Shown in pieces: positions 35,193 to 44,000 of a stretch of DNA of 64,000 nucleotides. The DNA comes from SCN-69-37 sp044507065 (lineage in GTDB: Bacteria; Acidobacteriota; Vicinamibacteria; Vicinamibacterales; SCN-69-37): positions 1-64,000 of the forward strand of contig JBIQJY010000010.1 of the NCBI GenBank assembly GCA_044507065.1, written 5' to 3'. Each line of letters opens with the position of its first letter. The first letter of the stretch is position 1. Made by a program: the position numbers and the translations under genes. Below the pieces are notes generated by a model. It saw only the letters and a program-made list of their open reading frames with translations. It had not been told where the DNA came from and ran no database searches.

Positions 35193-36284
35193 ATGGCAAT
35201 GACAAGACGCGAGTTCGGGTGGCTGGCGCTGGCGGGTGTGCCGGCTGTGGGCATGTTGCGGGGCGAGGTGGGCTACGCGGCCGCGCAGACGCGCGAGCCG
35301 CTTTCCCGCTGGGCGGGCGTGCAGGTCGGGCTCAACGTGCCCTACAGCCTGGGCACGGGCAACAACATTTCGGCGCAGGATCTGCTGAAGCGGGTGGTCG
35401 ACCTCGGCGTGGGCGGACTGGAACTGCGGGCGCAGCCGGTCGAACACTTCCTCGGTTCGCCGACGGTCGTGGCAGCCGCCGAGGCGGCGGCGGCCCGCGG
35501 TGCGGGCGGCGGTCGTGGCGGCGGACGAGCGGCCGGGCAGGGGGGGGCGGCCCGCGGTGGCGGTCGGGCCGGGCAGGCCGGCGGCGCGCGGGGTGGCGGT
35601 CGGGCGGCGGCAACGCCGGAGCAGGTTGCCGCAGCGAGGCAGCAGGCCGAGGACGTGCGGAAGTGGCGCCTCTCGGCGCCCATGAGCCGGCTGAAGGACA
35701 TGCGGCAGATGTACGAGGATGCCGGTGTCCGCATCGAGATCCTGAAGGTCGACGGACTCTACGATCTGGCCGACGACGAACTCGACTACTTCTTCCAGAT
35801 GGCGCGCGACCTCGGCGCGCGGGCCCTCTCTTCGGAACTGCCCAATCCGTTCGACGATACGAAGCGCATCGGGGCCTTCGCCGACAAGCACCGGATCTTC
35901 CTGGCGTACCACCATCACGCGCAGGCCGGCGCGGCCGAGTACGAGGCGTCGGTCTTCCCGCACGCACGCTACAACGGCGCGAACGTCGACATCGGCCACT
36001 GGACGGCGACGCAGAATGCATCGCCGCTGCCCTTCATCGCGGCGCATCACGAGCGCATCCCGCACATTCACGTGAAGGACCGTCGGTTCGGGACCAACGG
36101 CGGGCAGAACGTGCCCTTCGGCGAGGGCGATACCGAGATTCGCGAAATCCTCCGCGCGATTCGTGACAACAAGTGGAACATCCAGGCGACCATCGAATTC
36201 GAATACCCGGTGCCGGAGGGATCGGATCGCGCGACCGAGATCCGCAAGTGCGTGGCCTACTGCCGCGACGTGCTTCAGTCCTGA
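35193..36284 (+). CDS. Exported xylose isomerase-like TIM-barrel protein with RG-rich insert
   Basis: This 363-residue protein has a Tat-like signal (TRREFGWLALAGVPAVG) and an AP-endonuclease-2 / sugar isomerase TIM barrel. A Gly/Arg/Ala low-complexity stretch (about residues 101-145) interrupts the barrel after VEHFLGSPT. Metal-site segments remain: VDIGHW, IPHIHVKDR and ATIEFEYP with its glutamate. AGGAGG at 35183-35188 precedes ATG 35193. It sits between the two PVC-type dehydrogenases, so it probably isomerises or epimerises the oxidised sugar (such as a 3-keto sugar). The exact reaction is not known. Confidence 0.82.
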   Translation: MAMTRREFGWLALAGVPAVGMLRGEVGYAAAQTREPLSRWAGVQVGLNVPYSLGTGNNISAQDLLKRVVDLGVGGLELRAQPVEHFLGSPTVVAAAEAAAARGAGGGRGGGRAAGQGGAARGGGRAGQAGGARGGGRAAATPEQVAAARQQAEDVRKWRLSAPMSRLKDMRQMYEDAGVRIEILKVDGLYDLADDELDYFFQMARDLGARALSSELPNPFDDTKRIGAFADKHRIFLAYHHHAQAGAAEYEASVFPHARYNGANVDIGHWTATQNASPLPFIAAHHERIPHIHVKDRRFGTNGGQNVPFGEGDTEIREILRAIRDNKWNIQATIEFEYPVPEGSDRATEIRKCVAYCRDVLQS

Positions 36285-36356
36285 GGCACGGGCGCGCGCG
36301 GCAGGCACGCGCGCGCATCTCCCTGCGCCTGCATCTGCACGTGGGCCCGTCCTCGA

Positions 36357-36386
36357 TTGACCTGCGAGGAAGGGCCGACGTAATGT
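36357..36386 (+). promoter_or_regulatory. Sigma-70 promoter of the second dehydrogenase gene
   Basis: TTGACC (36357-36362) and TAATGT (36381-36386) are separated by 18 bp in the 202-bp space before the second PVC-type dehydrogenase gene, giving an untranslated leader of roughly 95 nt. Nothing else is seen in that space. Confidence 0.6.
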
Positions 36387-36486
36387 CTCCGGTATCCTTC
36401 TCAGCAGCATTCGCGGGCCAGATCCGCTGCCTCGCCTGCGTCTCACGGGAGGGTTGGGTCCGGTTGCAACAGCAGGAGTAGTGCCG

Positions 36487-39141
36487 GTGAACGTCTCGCG
36501 ATTCCTCATCACGTCTCTGCTCGTCTGCGCCGGCGTTGCCGTGTTCGCGCAGCAGGGCAGTCGCCCCTGGCCTCCGCCGGTCGTGCCGGTCACCCCCGAG
36601 GCGCCGGCGTTGTCTCCCGAAGAGTCGATGCGGACGTTCGTCCTGCCGCCCGGGTATCGCGTCGAGCTCGTGGCAGCCGAGCCGCTGATTCAGGATCCCA
36701 TCGTGACGGAGTTCGATGCCGACGGCCGACTCTGGGTCATCGAGATGCCCGGCTTCATGCCCGAGCTGAATCCGTCCAACGAGCGCGAGCGACAGCCGGA
36801 CGGCCGTGTCGTCATCCTCGAAGACAGCGACGATGACGGCCGCATGGACACCCGTCGCGTGTTTCTCGACGGCCTGATCCTGCCGCGGGCACTCAAGGTG
36901 CTGTCCGACGGCGTTCTGGTGGCCGAGCCGCCGAACCTGTGGTTCGTGAAGTTCGACGCGCAGGGAAATGCGGGTGAGAAGACGCTCGTCGCCGACAGCT
37001 ACGGGACGCTCAACGCCGGTATCGAACACAACGAGAACAGTCTGTGGTGGGGATTCGACAACTGGATCCACACCGCTGAGGGCACCACGCTCCTCCGCCG
37101 CAGGGACGGGGAGTTCGAGGTGCAGCGCACGCTCTCGCGCGGCCAGTGGGGTGTGACGCACGACGATGCCGGGCGCATCTTCCGCAACACGAACGAGTCG
37201 GCCCTGCACGTCGATCTGGTGCCCACGCCCTACTACGCGCGCAATCCGAACCTGTTGCGGACGCGCGGCGCCTACGAGTCGCTCGCGGGGCCCGACCGCG
37301 AACTCAATCGTGTGTGGCCGGCGCATGCGACGCCGGGCGTCAATCGCGGCTACGTCTACAACGTGCTGGCGCCGAACGGCGCGCTCGCCAACTTCACGTC
37401 GGTGTCGGCGCCTGTCGTCTTTCGCGGCGATCGCCTCCCGCCCGACACCTACGGCAACGTGTTCGTCGTCGAACCGGCCGCCAATCTGGTGAGCCGGATT
37501 GTGCTGTCCGACGTGGACGGCGAGCTGACAGCCCGGAAGGCGTACGAGGGCGGCGAGTTCATCGCGTCGACCGACGAGCGGTTCCGCCCGGTGTATCTGT
37601 CGCCGGGCCCCGACGGCACGCTCTACGTCGTGGACATGTATCGCGGCGTGATACAGCACCGCGACTACGTCACCGAGTATCTGCGGGATCAGATTCTTTC
37701 CCGTGACCTCGTGGAGCCGGTTGGCCTCGGGCGCGTCTACCGCGTCGTCCACGAGACGACCGAGCGCGGACCGAAGCCGCGACTCTCGGCCGCATCGCCA
37801 GCTGAACTGGTCGGTCACCTGTCGCACCCGAACGGCTGGTGGCGCGACACGGCGCATCGCCTGCTCGTCGAACGCGGCGACACGAGCGTCGTGCCGGCGC
37901 TGCGCGCGCTGGCCGCCGGCGAGGACGACCGCGCGCGTCTGCACGCGCTGTGGGTCCTCGACGGTCTCGACGTCATCGACGAGGCAATCGCGCGGCAGGC
38001 GCTCTCCGCGCCCTCGCCGCACATTCGTCGCGCGGCGCTGCGCATCGCGGAGCGATGGCTGGCCGGCGGCGCACATCCGATTGCCGCCGACGTCCGCGCA
38101 CGGATCGGCGACGATGACGCCTCGGTGCGTCGCCAGGCGGCGGCATCGCTTGGCGCGCTGCCGGAGGCCGAGCGTGTGCCGGCCGTGGCCGCGGCTCTTG
38201 CGCAGACTGGTGAGGATCCCATCGCGGTCGACGCAGCGCTCAGCGGCCTGCGTGGCGTGGAAGCGGCGACGCTCACCGAGCTGCTCGGCACGACCCAGGC
38301 GACGCCGGGGCTCGAAGCGGCCGTCACGATGCTGACCGCGACGGTGGTGCGATCGGCCGACGACCTGGCCATTCACGAGGTGTTTGCGCGCGTCGGCGAA
38401 ACCAACCGTCCGGAGTGGCAGCGGTCGGCACTGCTCGCCGGCGTCGAGGTGGCGTGGCTGGGCGCCCGCGCGCCGGGCACGCCCGCACCGCGGCAGGTTG
38501 CCGCGCCACCCGGCGAGGCGCCACCGTGTCCCACGTGTCCGGGCGGTCGCGGCGGGCCGGGAGGCGCGTCGGCTTTCGCGCGGCCAGGCGGCGGCGGTGG
38601 GCGGCAGGGCGGTCCGGCGCCGGTTCGCGTCAACCGCGAGCCCGAGACACTGGCGGCCGTTGTCGCCGCTGGCGGCCCGCTGGCCGATCGTGCGGCGCGG
38701 ATTCTCGATCGCGTCGAGTGGCCCGGCAAGCCGGGCGCGAAGCCGGTGGCGCCGCTCACCACCGCCGAGCACGAGCGCTTCGAGCGCGGACGCGATGTCT
38801 ACGCGAGCGCCTGTATCGCCTGCCACCAGGCCGACGGTCGCGGTCGCGAACGTGTCGCGCCGACGCTCGTCGGCTCCGATCTGGTCATGGCGCCGTCCGG
38901 GATTGCCGCGCGGATCCTGCTCAACGGCAAGGAAGGCCCGACCGGTCTGATGCCGCCGCTCGGCCAGGTGCTGACCGACGAACAGATTGCCAGCGTGCTC
39001 ACCTACGTTCGTCGTCAGTGGGGCAATACCGCTTCACCGGTCGAACCCGCCGCGATGGGCGATGTGCGCGCCCAGACGGCCACACGCGCGCGGCCGTGGA
39101 CGCAGGAAGAAATTCTCGCGCTGGCCGCGAGTGCGCAGTAG
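36487..39141 (+). CDS. PVC-type dehydrogenase with HEAT repeats and cytochrome c domain (copy 2)
   Basis: This 884-residue paralogue of the protein at 32422 has the same order: signal peptide (ITSLLVCAGVAVFAQ), PVC propeller (LPPGYRVELVAAEPLIQDP, TLYVVDMYRGVIQHR), HEAT-like repeats, Gly/Arg/Pro-rich linker, and cytochrome c with C776-IA-C779-H780. GTG 36487 is preferred because AGGAG at 36474-36478 is 8 nt away; GTG 36481 is too close. Having two copies around one isomerase suggests that they oxidise related substrates or are duplicated for dosage. The oxidoreductase gene follows after 20 bp. Confidence 0.85.
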   Translation: MNVSRFLITSLLVCAGVAVFAQQGSRPWPPPVVPVTPEAPALSPEESMRTFVLPPGYRVELVAAEPLIQDPIVTEFDADGRLWVIEMPGFMPELNPSNERERQPDGRVVILEDSDDDGRMDTRRVFLDGLILPRALKVLSDGVLVAEPPNLWFVKFDAQGNAGEKTLVADSYGTLNAGIEHNENSLWWGFDNWIHTAEGTTLLRRRDGEFEVQRTLSRGQWGVTHDDAGRIFRNTNESALHVDLVPTPYYARNPNLLRTRGAYESLAGPDRELNRVWPAHATPGVNRGYVYNVLAPNGALANFTSVSAPVVFRGDRLPPDTYGNVFVVEPAANLVSRIVLSDVDGELTARKAYEGGEFIASTDERFRPVYLSPGPDGTLYVVDMYRGVIQHRDYVTEYLRDQILSRDLVEPVGLGRVYRVVHETTERGPKPRLSAASPAELVGHLSHPNGWWRDTAHRLLVERGDTSVVPALRALAAGEDDRARLHALWVLDGLDVIDEAIARQALSAPSPHIRRAALRIAERWLAGGAHPIAADVRARIGDDDASVRRQAAASLGALPEAERVPAVAAALAQTGEDPIAVDAALSGLRGVEAATLTELLGTTQATPGLEAAVTMLTATVVRSADDLAIHEVFARVGETNRPEWQRSALLAGVEVAWLGARAPGTPAPRQVAAPPGEAPPCPTCPGGRGGPGGASAFARPGGGGGRQGGPAPVRVNREPETLAAVVAAGGPLADRAARILDRVEWPGKPGAKPVAPLTTAEHERFERGRDVYASACIACHQADGRGRERVAPTLVGSDLVMAPSGIAARILLNGKEGPTGLMPPLGQVLTDEQIASVLTYVRRQWGNTASPVEPAAMGDVRAQTATRARPWTQEEILALAASAQ

Positions 39142-39161
39142 CCGCCACCGGAGGAGTGAAC

Positions 39162-40181
39162 TTGAGAGTTGGCATCGTTGGTACCGGCGCGATCGCACAC
39201 CTGCATGCGCGCGCCTATCGCAACATCGGCTTTACCGTCCGGGCGGCGCTCGACGTGAATCCCGCGGCCGCCGCCGCCTTCGTCGCTGAGCATGGTGGCG
39301 AGGCACTCGCCGACGTCGAGGCCCTTGTCGCGCACCCGGAGGTCGACTACGTCGACGTCTGCACGCTGCCCGATGTGCGCCTCCAGATTGTCGAGTTGTG
39401 CGCGAAGCACGAGAAGCCCGTACAGGTGCAGAAGCCAATTGCCACTTCGGTCGACGACGCCCGCCGGATGGTCGACGTCGCGGCCGACGCGGGCATCGTG
39501 CTCGGCGTGGTCAGCCAGCATCGGTTCGACGAGTCGAGCCAGTTCCTTCATGAAGCGCTCCGGACCGGCCGTCTCGGACGCGTCCTGCAGTGTGACGCCT
39601 ACGTGAAATGGCATCGCAGCGATGCCTACTACGCGCGGCCGGGGAAGGGTACCTGGAGCGTCGAGGGCGGCGGGGCACTCATCAATCAGGCGATCCACCA
39701 GGTGGACCTGCTGCGCTGGTTCTTCGGGCCGGTGCGCGACGTGTGGGCCGCCTGGCAGCTCGGGGCGGCTCACGACATCGAGTCCGAGGACGTGGTGAAC
39801 GCCGTCCTGCGGTTTGCCAGTGGCGCCACCGGCGTCATCCAGGCATCGACGGCCTTCTGGCCCGGGTATCCCGAGCGAATCGAGATACACGGCACGAGGG
39901 GCACGGCCATCATCACCGGCGATCGCCTGACGACCTGGGATGTGATCGACGATCGCGGCAGCACGCCGCCGGTGGCGCAGAGCGTGGCGTCGGGCGCCTC
40001 CGATCCGCTGGCCATTTCCCTCGAACCCTTCGAGCGCCAGTTCCGGGACTTCGCCGAAGCCGTCCGGACGCGGCGCCAGCCGGCCGTCAGTGGGCGCGAT
40101 GGCTACGAGGCGCTCGAGGTTGTCGACGCGATCTACCGGGCGTGCCGGACGGGCGATCGACAGACGCTCGCGGAGGCGTGA
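39162..40181 (+). CDS. Gfo/Idh/MocA family oxidoreductase
   Basis: This 339-residue NAD(P)-dependent sugar dehydrogenase has the Rossmann motif VGIVGTGAIAHLHARAY at the N-terminus and the family motif EKPVQVQKPIATSVDDA near residues 85-102; the C-terminal domain carries GGALINQAIHQVDLLRW with its conserved histidine. TTG 39162 is chosen because GGAGG at 39150-39154 stands 7 nt away; GTG 39156 is too close. It ends one base before the isomerase gene. It probably works in the cytoplasm on sugars handled by the dehydrogenase/isomerase cluster. Confidence 0.92.
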   Translation: MRVGIVGTGAIAHLHARAYRNIGFTVRAALDVNPAAAAAFVAEHGGEALADVEALVAHPEVDYVDVCTLPDVRLQIVELCAKHEKPVQVQKPIATSVDDARRMVDVAADAGIVLGVVSQHRFDESSQFLHEALRTGRLGRVLQCDAYVKWHRSDAYYARPGKGTWSVEGGGALINQAIHQVDLLRWFFGPVRDVWAAWQLGAAHDIESEDVVNAVLRFASGATGVIQASTAFWPGYPERIEIHGTRGTAIITGDRLTTWDVIDDRGSTPPVAQSVASGASDPLAISLEPFERQFRDFAEAVRTRRQPAVSGRDGYEALEVVDAIYRACRTGDRQTLAEA

Positions 40182-40182
40182 C

Positions 40183-41046
40183 ATGAAGCGATCCATCAGG
40201 CTGGCGGCCATCACCGACGAGTTCTCTGCCGATCTCGACGTCGCGCTCGACGCGATGGCGTCGGTGGGAATGACAGGTGTCGAACTGCGCACCATCAAGG
40301 GCCGCAACATCGTCGACTTCAGCGACGCCGAGATCGACGACGTGATGGCGCGAGTGCAGGCGCGCGGCATGGCCGTCATCTCGATTGCCTCGCCGGTGCT
40401 CAAGTGCGTGCTGCCGGACGCCCCGGCGCTCGACACGCGGTTCCAGCAGGACGCGTTTGCCTCCAGGCACACCTTCGACGACCAGCCACGGCTGGCCGCG
40501 CGAGCCTTCGACATTGCCGCCCGCACGGGCGCGGGATTCCTGCGCGTCTTCTCGTACTGGCGCACGGTCGACCCCGAGCAATGCCTGGATCGCATCGTCG
40601 ACGCGCTGTCGGGGCTGGCGCGCGAAGCACGGGGGCGCAACATCATCGTCGGCCTCGAGAACGAGCATGCGTGCAACGTCGCTACGGCCGCCGAGTCCGC
40701 GCGGCTGCTCGCGATGATCGACGACCCGGCCCTCGGCCTCATCTGGGATCCGGCCAACGCGCTTGTGGCCGGGGAGACGCCGTTTCCCGACGGCTACCGG
40801 CTGCTGCCGGCCTCGCGCATCGTGCACGTCCACGCCAAGGACTGCGACGTGCACGAGCACACGCCGACATGGGGGCCGATCGGGGAGATGAGTGTGGACT
40901 GGTACGGCCAGGTGCGCGCGCTCGAGCACGACGGCTACACGGGGTGGATCAGCCTCGAGACGCACTGGCCCGGCCCGGGCGGCGACAAGATGCAGGCCAG
41001 CCTCATCTGCGGGCGCAACCTGCAGAAGCTCGTGGGTCAGGCCTGA
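40183..41046 (+). CDS. Cytoplasmic sugar phosphate isomerase/epimerase (TIM barrel)
   Basis: This 287-residue protein is an AP-endonuclease-2 / xylose isomerase-like TIM barrel without a signal peptide. Metal-binding segments include VGLENEHA (Glu), LGLIWDPAN (Asp), VHVHAKDC (His) and the C-terminal GWISLETHW (Glu). ATG 40183 starts 1 nt after the stop of the Gfo/Idh/MocA gene, so the two are co-translated. The pair probably completes an internal sugar conversion, for example keto-sugar reduction and isomerisation. It converges with the coiled-coil PAS gene 6 bp later. Confidence 0.9.
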   Translation: MKRSIRLAAITDEFSADLDVALDAMASVGMTGVELRTIKGRNIVDFSDAEIDDVMARVQARGMAVISIASPVLKCVLPDAPALDTRFQQDAFASRHTFDDQPRLAARAFDIAARTGAGFLRVFSYWRTVDPEQCLDRIVDALSGLAREARGRNIIVGLENEHACNVATAAESARLLAMIDDPALGLIWDPANALVAGETPFPDGYRLLPASRIVHVHAKDCDVHEHTPTWGPIGEMSVDWYGQVRALEHDGYTGWISLETHWPGPGGDKMQASLICGRNLQKLVGQA

Positions 41047-41052
41047 ACGACC

Positions 41053-44000
41053 CTACGTGCAGCGCGGGAAGATCACCTCGAACCGCACCACGCGTCCCGG
41101 CTCGCCTTCAACGCGCACGTGTCCACCGCAGCGGCGTGCCACGAGCTCGACGGCGGCCAGCGTGCCTGGCGCCTGCGCGCCATAGCCCGAGGCGGCGACC
41201 GACAGCAGCGGACCCGGCATCGCGAACGGCGTATCCCCTGGCGTCGTGCCGCCGGCCTGCTGTTCTGCCCGCACGACGATGGAGCCGCCGGTGGGCAGGG
41301 CATCGCGCCCGAGCGTGACGAGCGATGTCAGCAGGTGATCGATGTCGCCGGGGTGCGCATGAAGCGGCGTCGTCGGGCGCCGTTCGGCGGAGAAACTCAC
41401 GCCGTCACCGGCCAGCCTCGCCAGAATCGGCTCCGCCGTCAGGACGGCCTCTCCCAGATCCAGCGGTGCGAGCGTGCGGTTCTGTCGACGGCTGAAACCG
41501 GCCAGCTGACCGACCAGCGCCGCGGTGCGGGCGGCCGTGGCGTGCAGATCGTCGAGGTCCGCTGTCGGCGGGACGCGACCATCGGTCTGGCGCGCCAGCG
41601 CGGCGCTGCGTTCGTCAACCGCGGCCACCAGCGTTTCGAGTTCGGGCATCATCGCCGCCGCGAGCGCGCCGACTTCCTGCAGGCGGCGTGCCTGCACTTC
41701 CTCGGCCGAGGGCGCGGCCTGTCGCGCGACGATGACGTGTTCGACCATGCGGGCATCCGGCCGGTCCGCCGAACCGGTGACGACGGCAGATTCGAGAATG
41801 CGGATGGCTCGCCCGTCGATGCGGTCCACACAGGACTCGACGCGGTCGATGCGGCCGTCGGCGGCCAGGCGCGCCGCGATGGCGGGTCGGTTGGCCAGCG
41901 GCGCAAACGGCCGTCCGGCCGAACGCGCCAGCGCCTCAGCACCATTGACGAAGCCGAACATGCGCGCGAATGCGTCGTTGCAGCGGACGAGGTCACCAGC
42001 CAGCGTCGTCACCGCATAACCGAAGACGTCGGTGGCGACCAGTCGCGCGTGGCTTTCCCACGCGCGTGTGTAACCGGCGCGCAGCTCGGCGCGCGTGGCT
42101 TCGGCGGTCCCGGTGACCTGTGCGATCCGGTCGGACGCCTCGCGCAGCTCGACCTCGAGGTCGCGGATGCGGGCGTCGTAGAGGGCGGCCTGGCGCGCGA
42201 GCTGCGCGTCGGCCGATCGGGACGCTCGCGCAAGGGCGGCGTCGAAGTCGGCCTGGCGCCGCTCGGTGTCGGCGAGCGTGGCGCGCAGGGCGTCGGCCTC
42301 CTGGTGGATGCGGCCCTGCTGCGTGCGCTCGGCCGCGAGCGACTCGGCGAGCGCCGCATAGTCGGCGCGCAGTGACGAGAGTGCCTCTTCGGCGGCCTGG
42401 CGTTCGCGGGCCAGCCTCGCGGCATCCCGCGCATCGGACTCGAGCACCGAACGGGCGCGCGCCCAGTCGTCGCGGTCGGCGTCCCGGCTCGTGATGGCTT
42501 CGTCCAGCTCGCGCGCGAGCAACTGACGTGAGCGCTCCCACTCCTCACGTTCCGCGCGGTGCGCCGCATCGGTGTGGCGAATTTCCTCGCGCGCCGCGTC
42601 GAGCGCGGTGGCCAGGGTGTCGCGGTCGCTGGCGCGCTGGCGCAGATCGTCGAGCTCCCGGCCGAGCGCGTCGAGCCGTGCGCGCGTCTCGTCGAGCTGG
42701 CGACCGACAGCATCGCGTTCCTGCTGCAGGGCCTCGTGCCGCTGGCGGACTTCGTCGCGTTCCCGCTGCAGATCCTCCTGCTGCCGGCGCGCCTCGTCGC
42801 GTTCGNNNNNNNNNNNNNNNNNNNNNNNNNNNNNNNNNNNNNNNNNNNNNNNNNNNNNNNNNNNNNNNNNNNNNNNNNNNNNNNNNNNNNNNNNNNNNNN
42901 NNNNNCGCTGGCGCGCTGGCGCAGATCGTCGAGCTCCCGGCCGAGCGCGTCGAGCCGTGCACGCGTCTCGTCGAGCTGGCGTCCGACGTCGTCGCGTTCC
43001 TGCTGCAGGCCCTCGTGCCGCTGGCGGACTTCGTCGCGTTCCCGCTGCAGGTCGTCCTGCTGCCGGCGCGCCTCGTCGCGCTCGTGCTGCGCGGCGTCGC
43101 GTTCGGCCCGCGCCGACTCGAGCTCGCCGGCCAGGATGTCGCGGTCGCTGGCGCGCTGGCGCAGATCGTCGAGCTCCCGGCCGAGCGCGTCGAGCCGTGC
43201 ACGCGTCTCGTCGAGCTGGCGTCCGACGTCGTCGCGTTCCTGCTGCAGGGCCTCGTGCCGCTGGCAGGCGTCGTCGCGTTCGCGCTGCAGGGCTTCCTGC
43301 TGCCGGTTTACCTCGTCGCGTTCGTGCTGCAGCGCCTCGTACTGCTGACGCACATCGTCGTGTGTGCGCTGCAGGGCCTCGCGCTGCCGCTCCGCCTCGC
43401 CGTGGTCGTGACGCAGGCTTTCGAGCTCCTGCCACGCCTGGTCGCGCTCGTGCTGCGCGGCATCGCGTTCGCGTCGCGCGGCGTCGAGCTCGGCGACCAC
43501 GGCGTCGTGGCTGCCCGCCAGGCGTCGGACGTCCTCGAGTTCCACCGTGATGGCGTCGACCCTGCCGCGAGCCTCGTCGAGTGCCTGGCGCGCATCGTCG
43601 CGATCGTGTCTGGTGGCTTCGACCTCGGCGGCCAGCGCGTTGCGCTCGGCATCCCATTCGGCGCGCGCGTCGGCCAGCGCGCGTGCGTGTTCGGCAGACC
43701 GCGCCTCGCGTTCCGCCTCCCATCGCTGCTGGATGAGCTGCGCCTGGTTGCTGGCGTCGAGCAGGGCCTGATCGAGGCGAGTGCGGGCGTCGGTCCAGGC
43801 CTGCAGGGCGGCGGCATGCGTCTCGCGGGCGTCGTCGCGTTCGCGTTCGAGCCGCACGCGCGTCGCATCGTACTCGTCGGTAATCGAGCGGGTGGCTTCC
43901 TCGGCGCGCTCGATCTCTTCCCGCGCGCGGCGTTCGACGGCGTCGGCCGCGTTGCGCTCGAGCGACAGTTCCTGCCGGAGCTCCTCGAGCTCGGCCTCGA

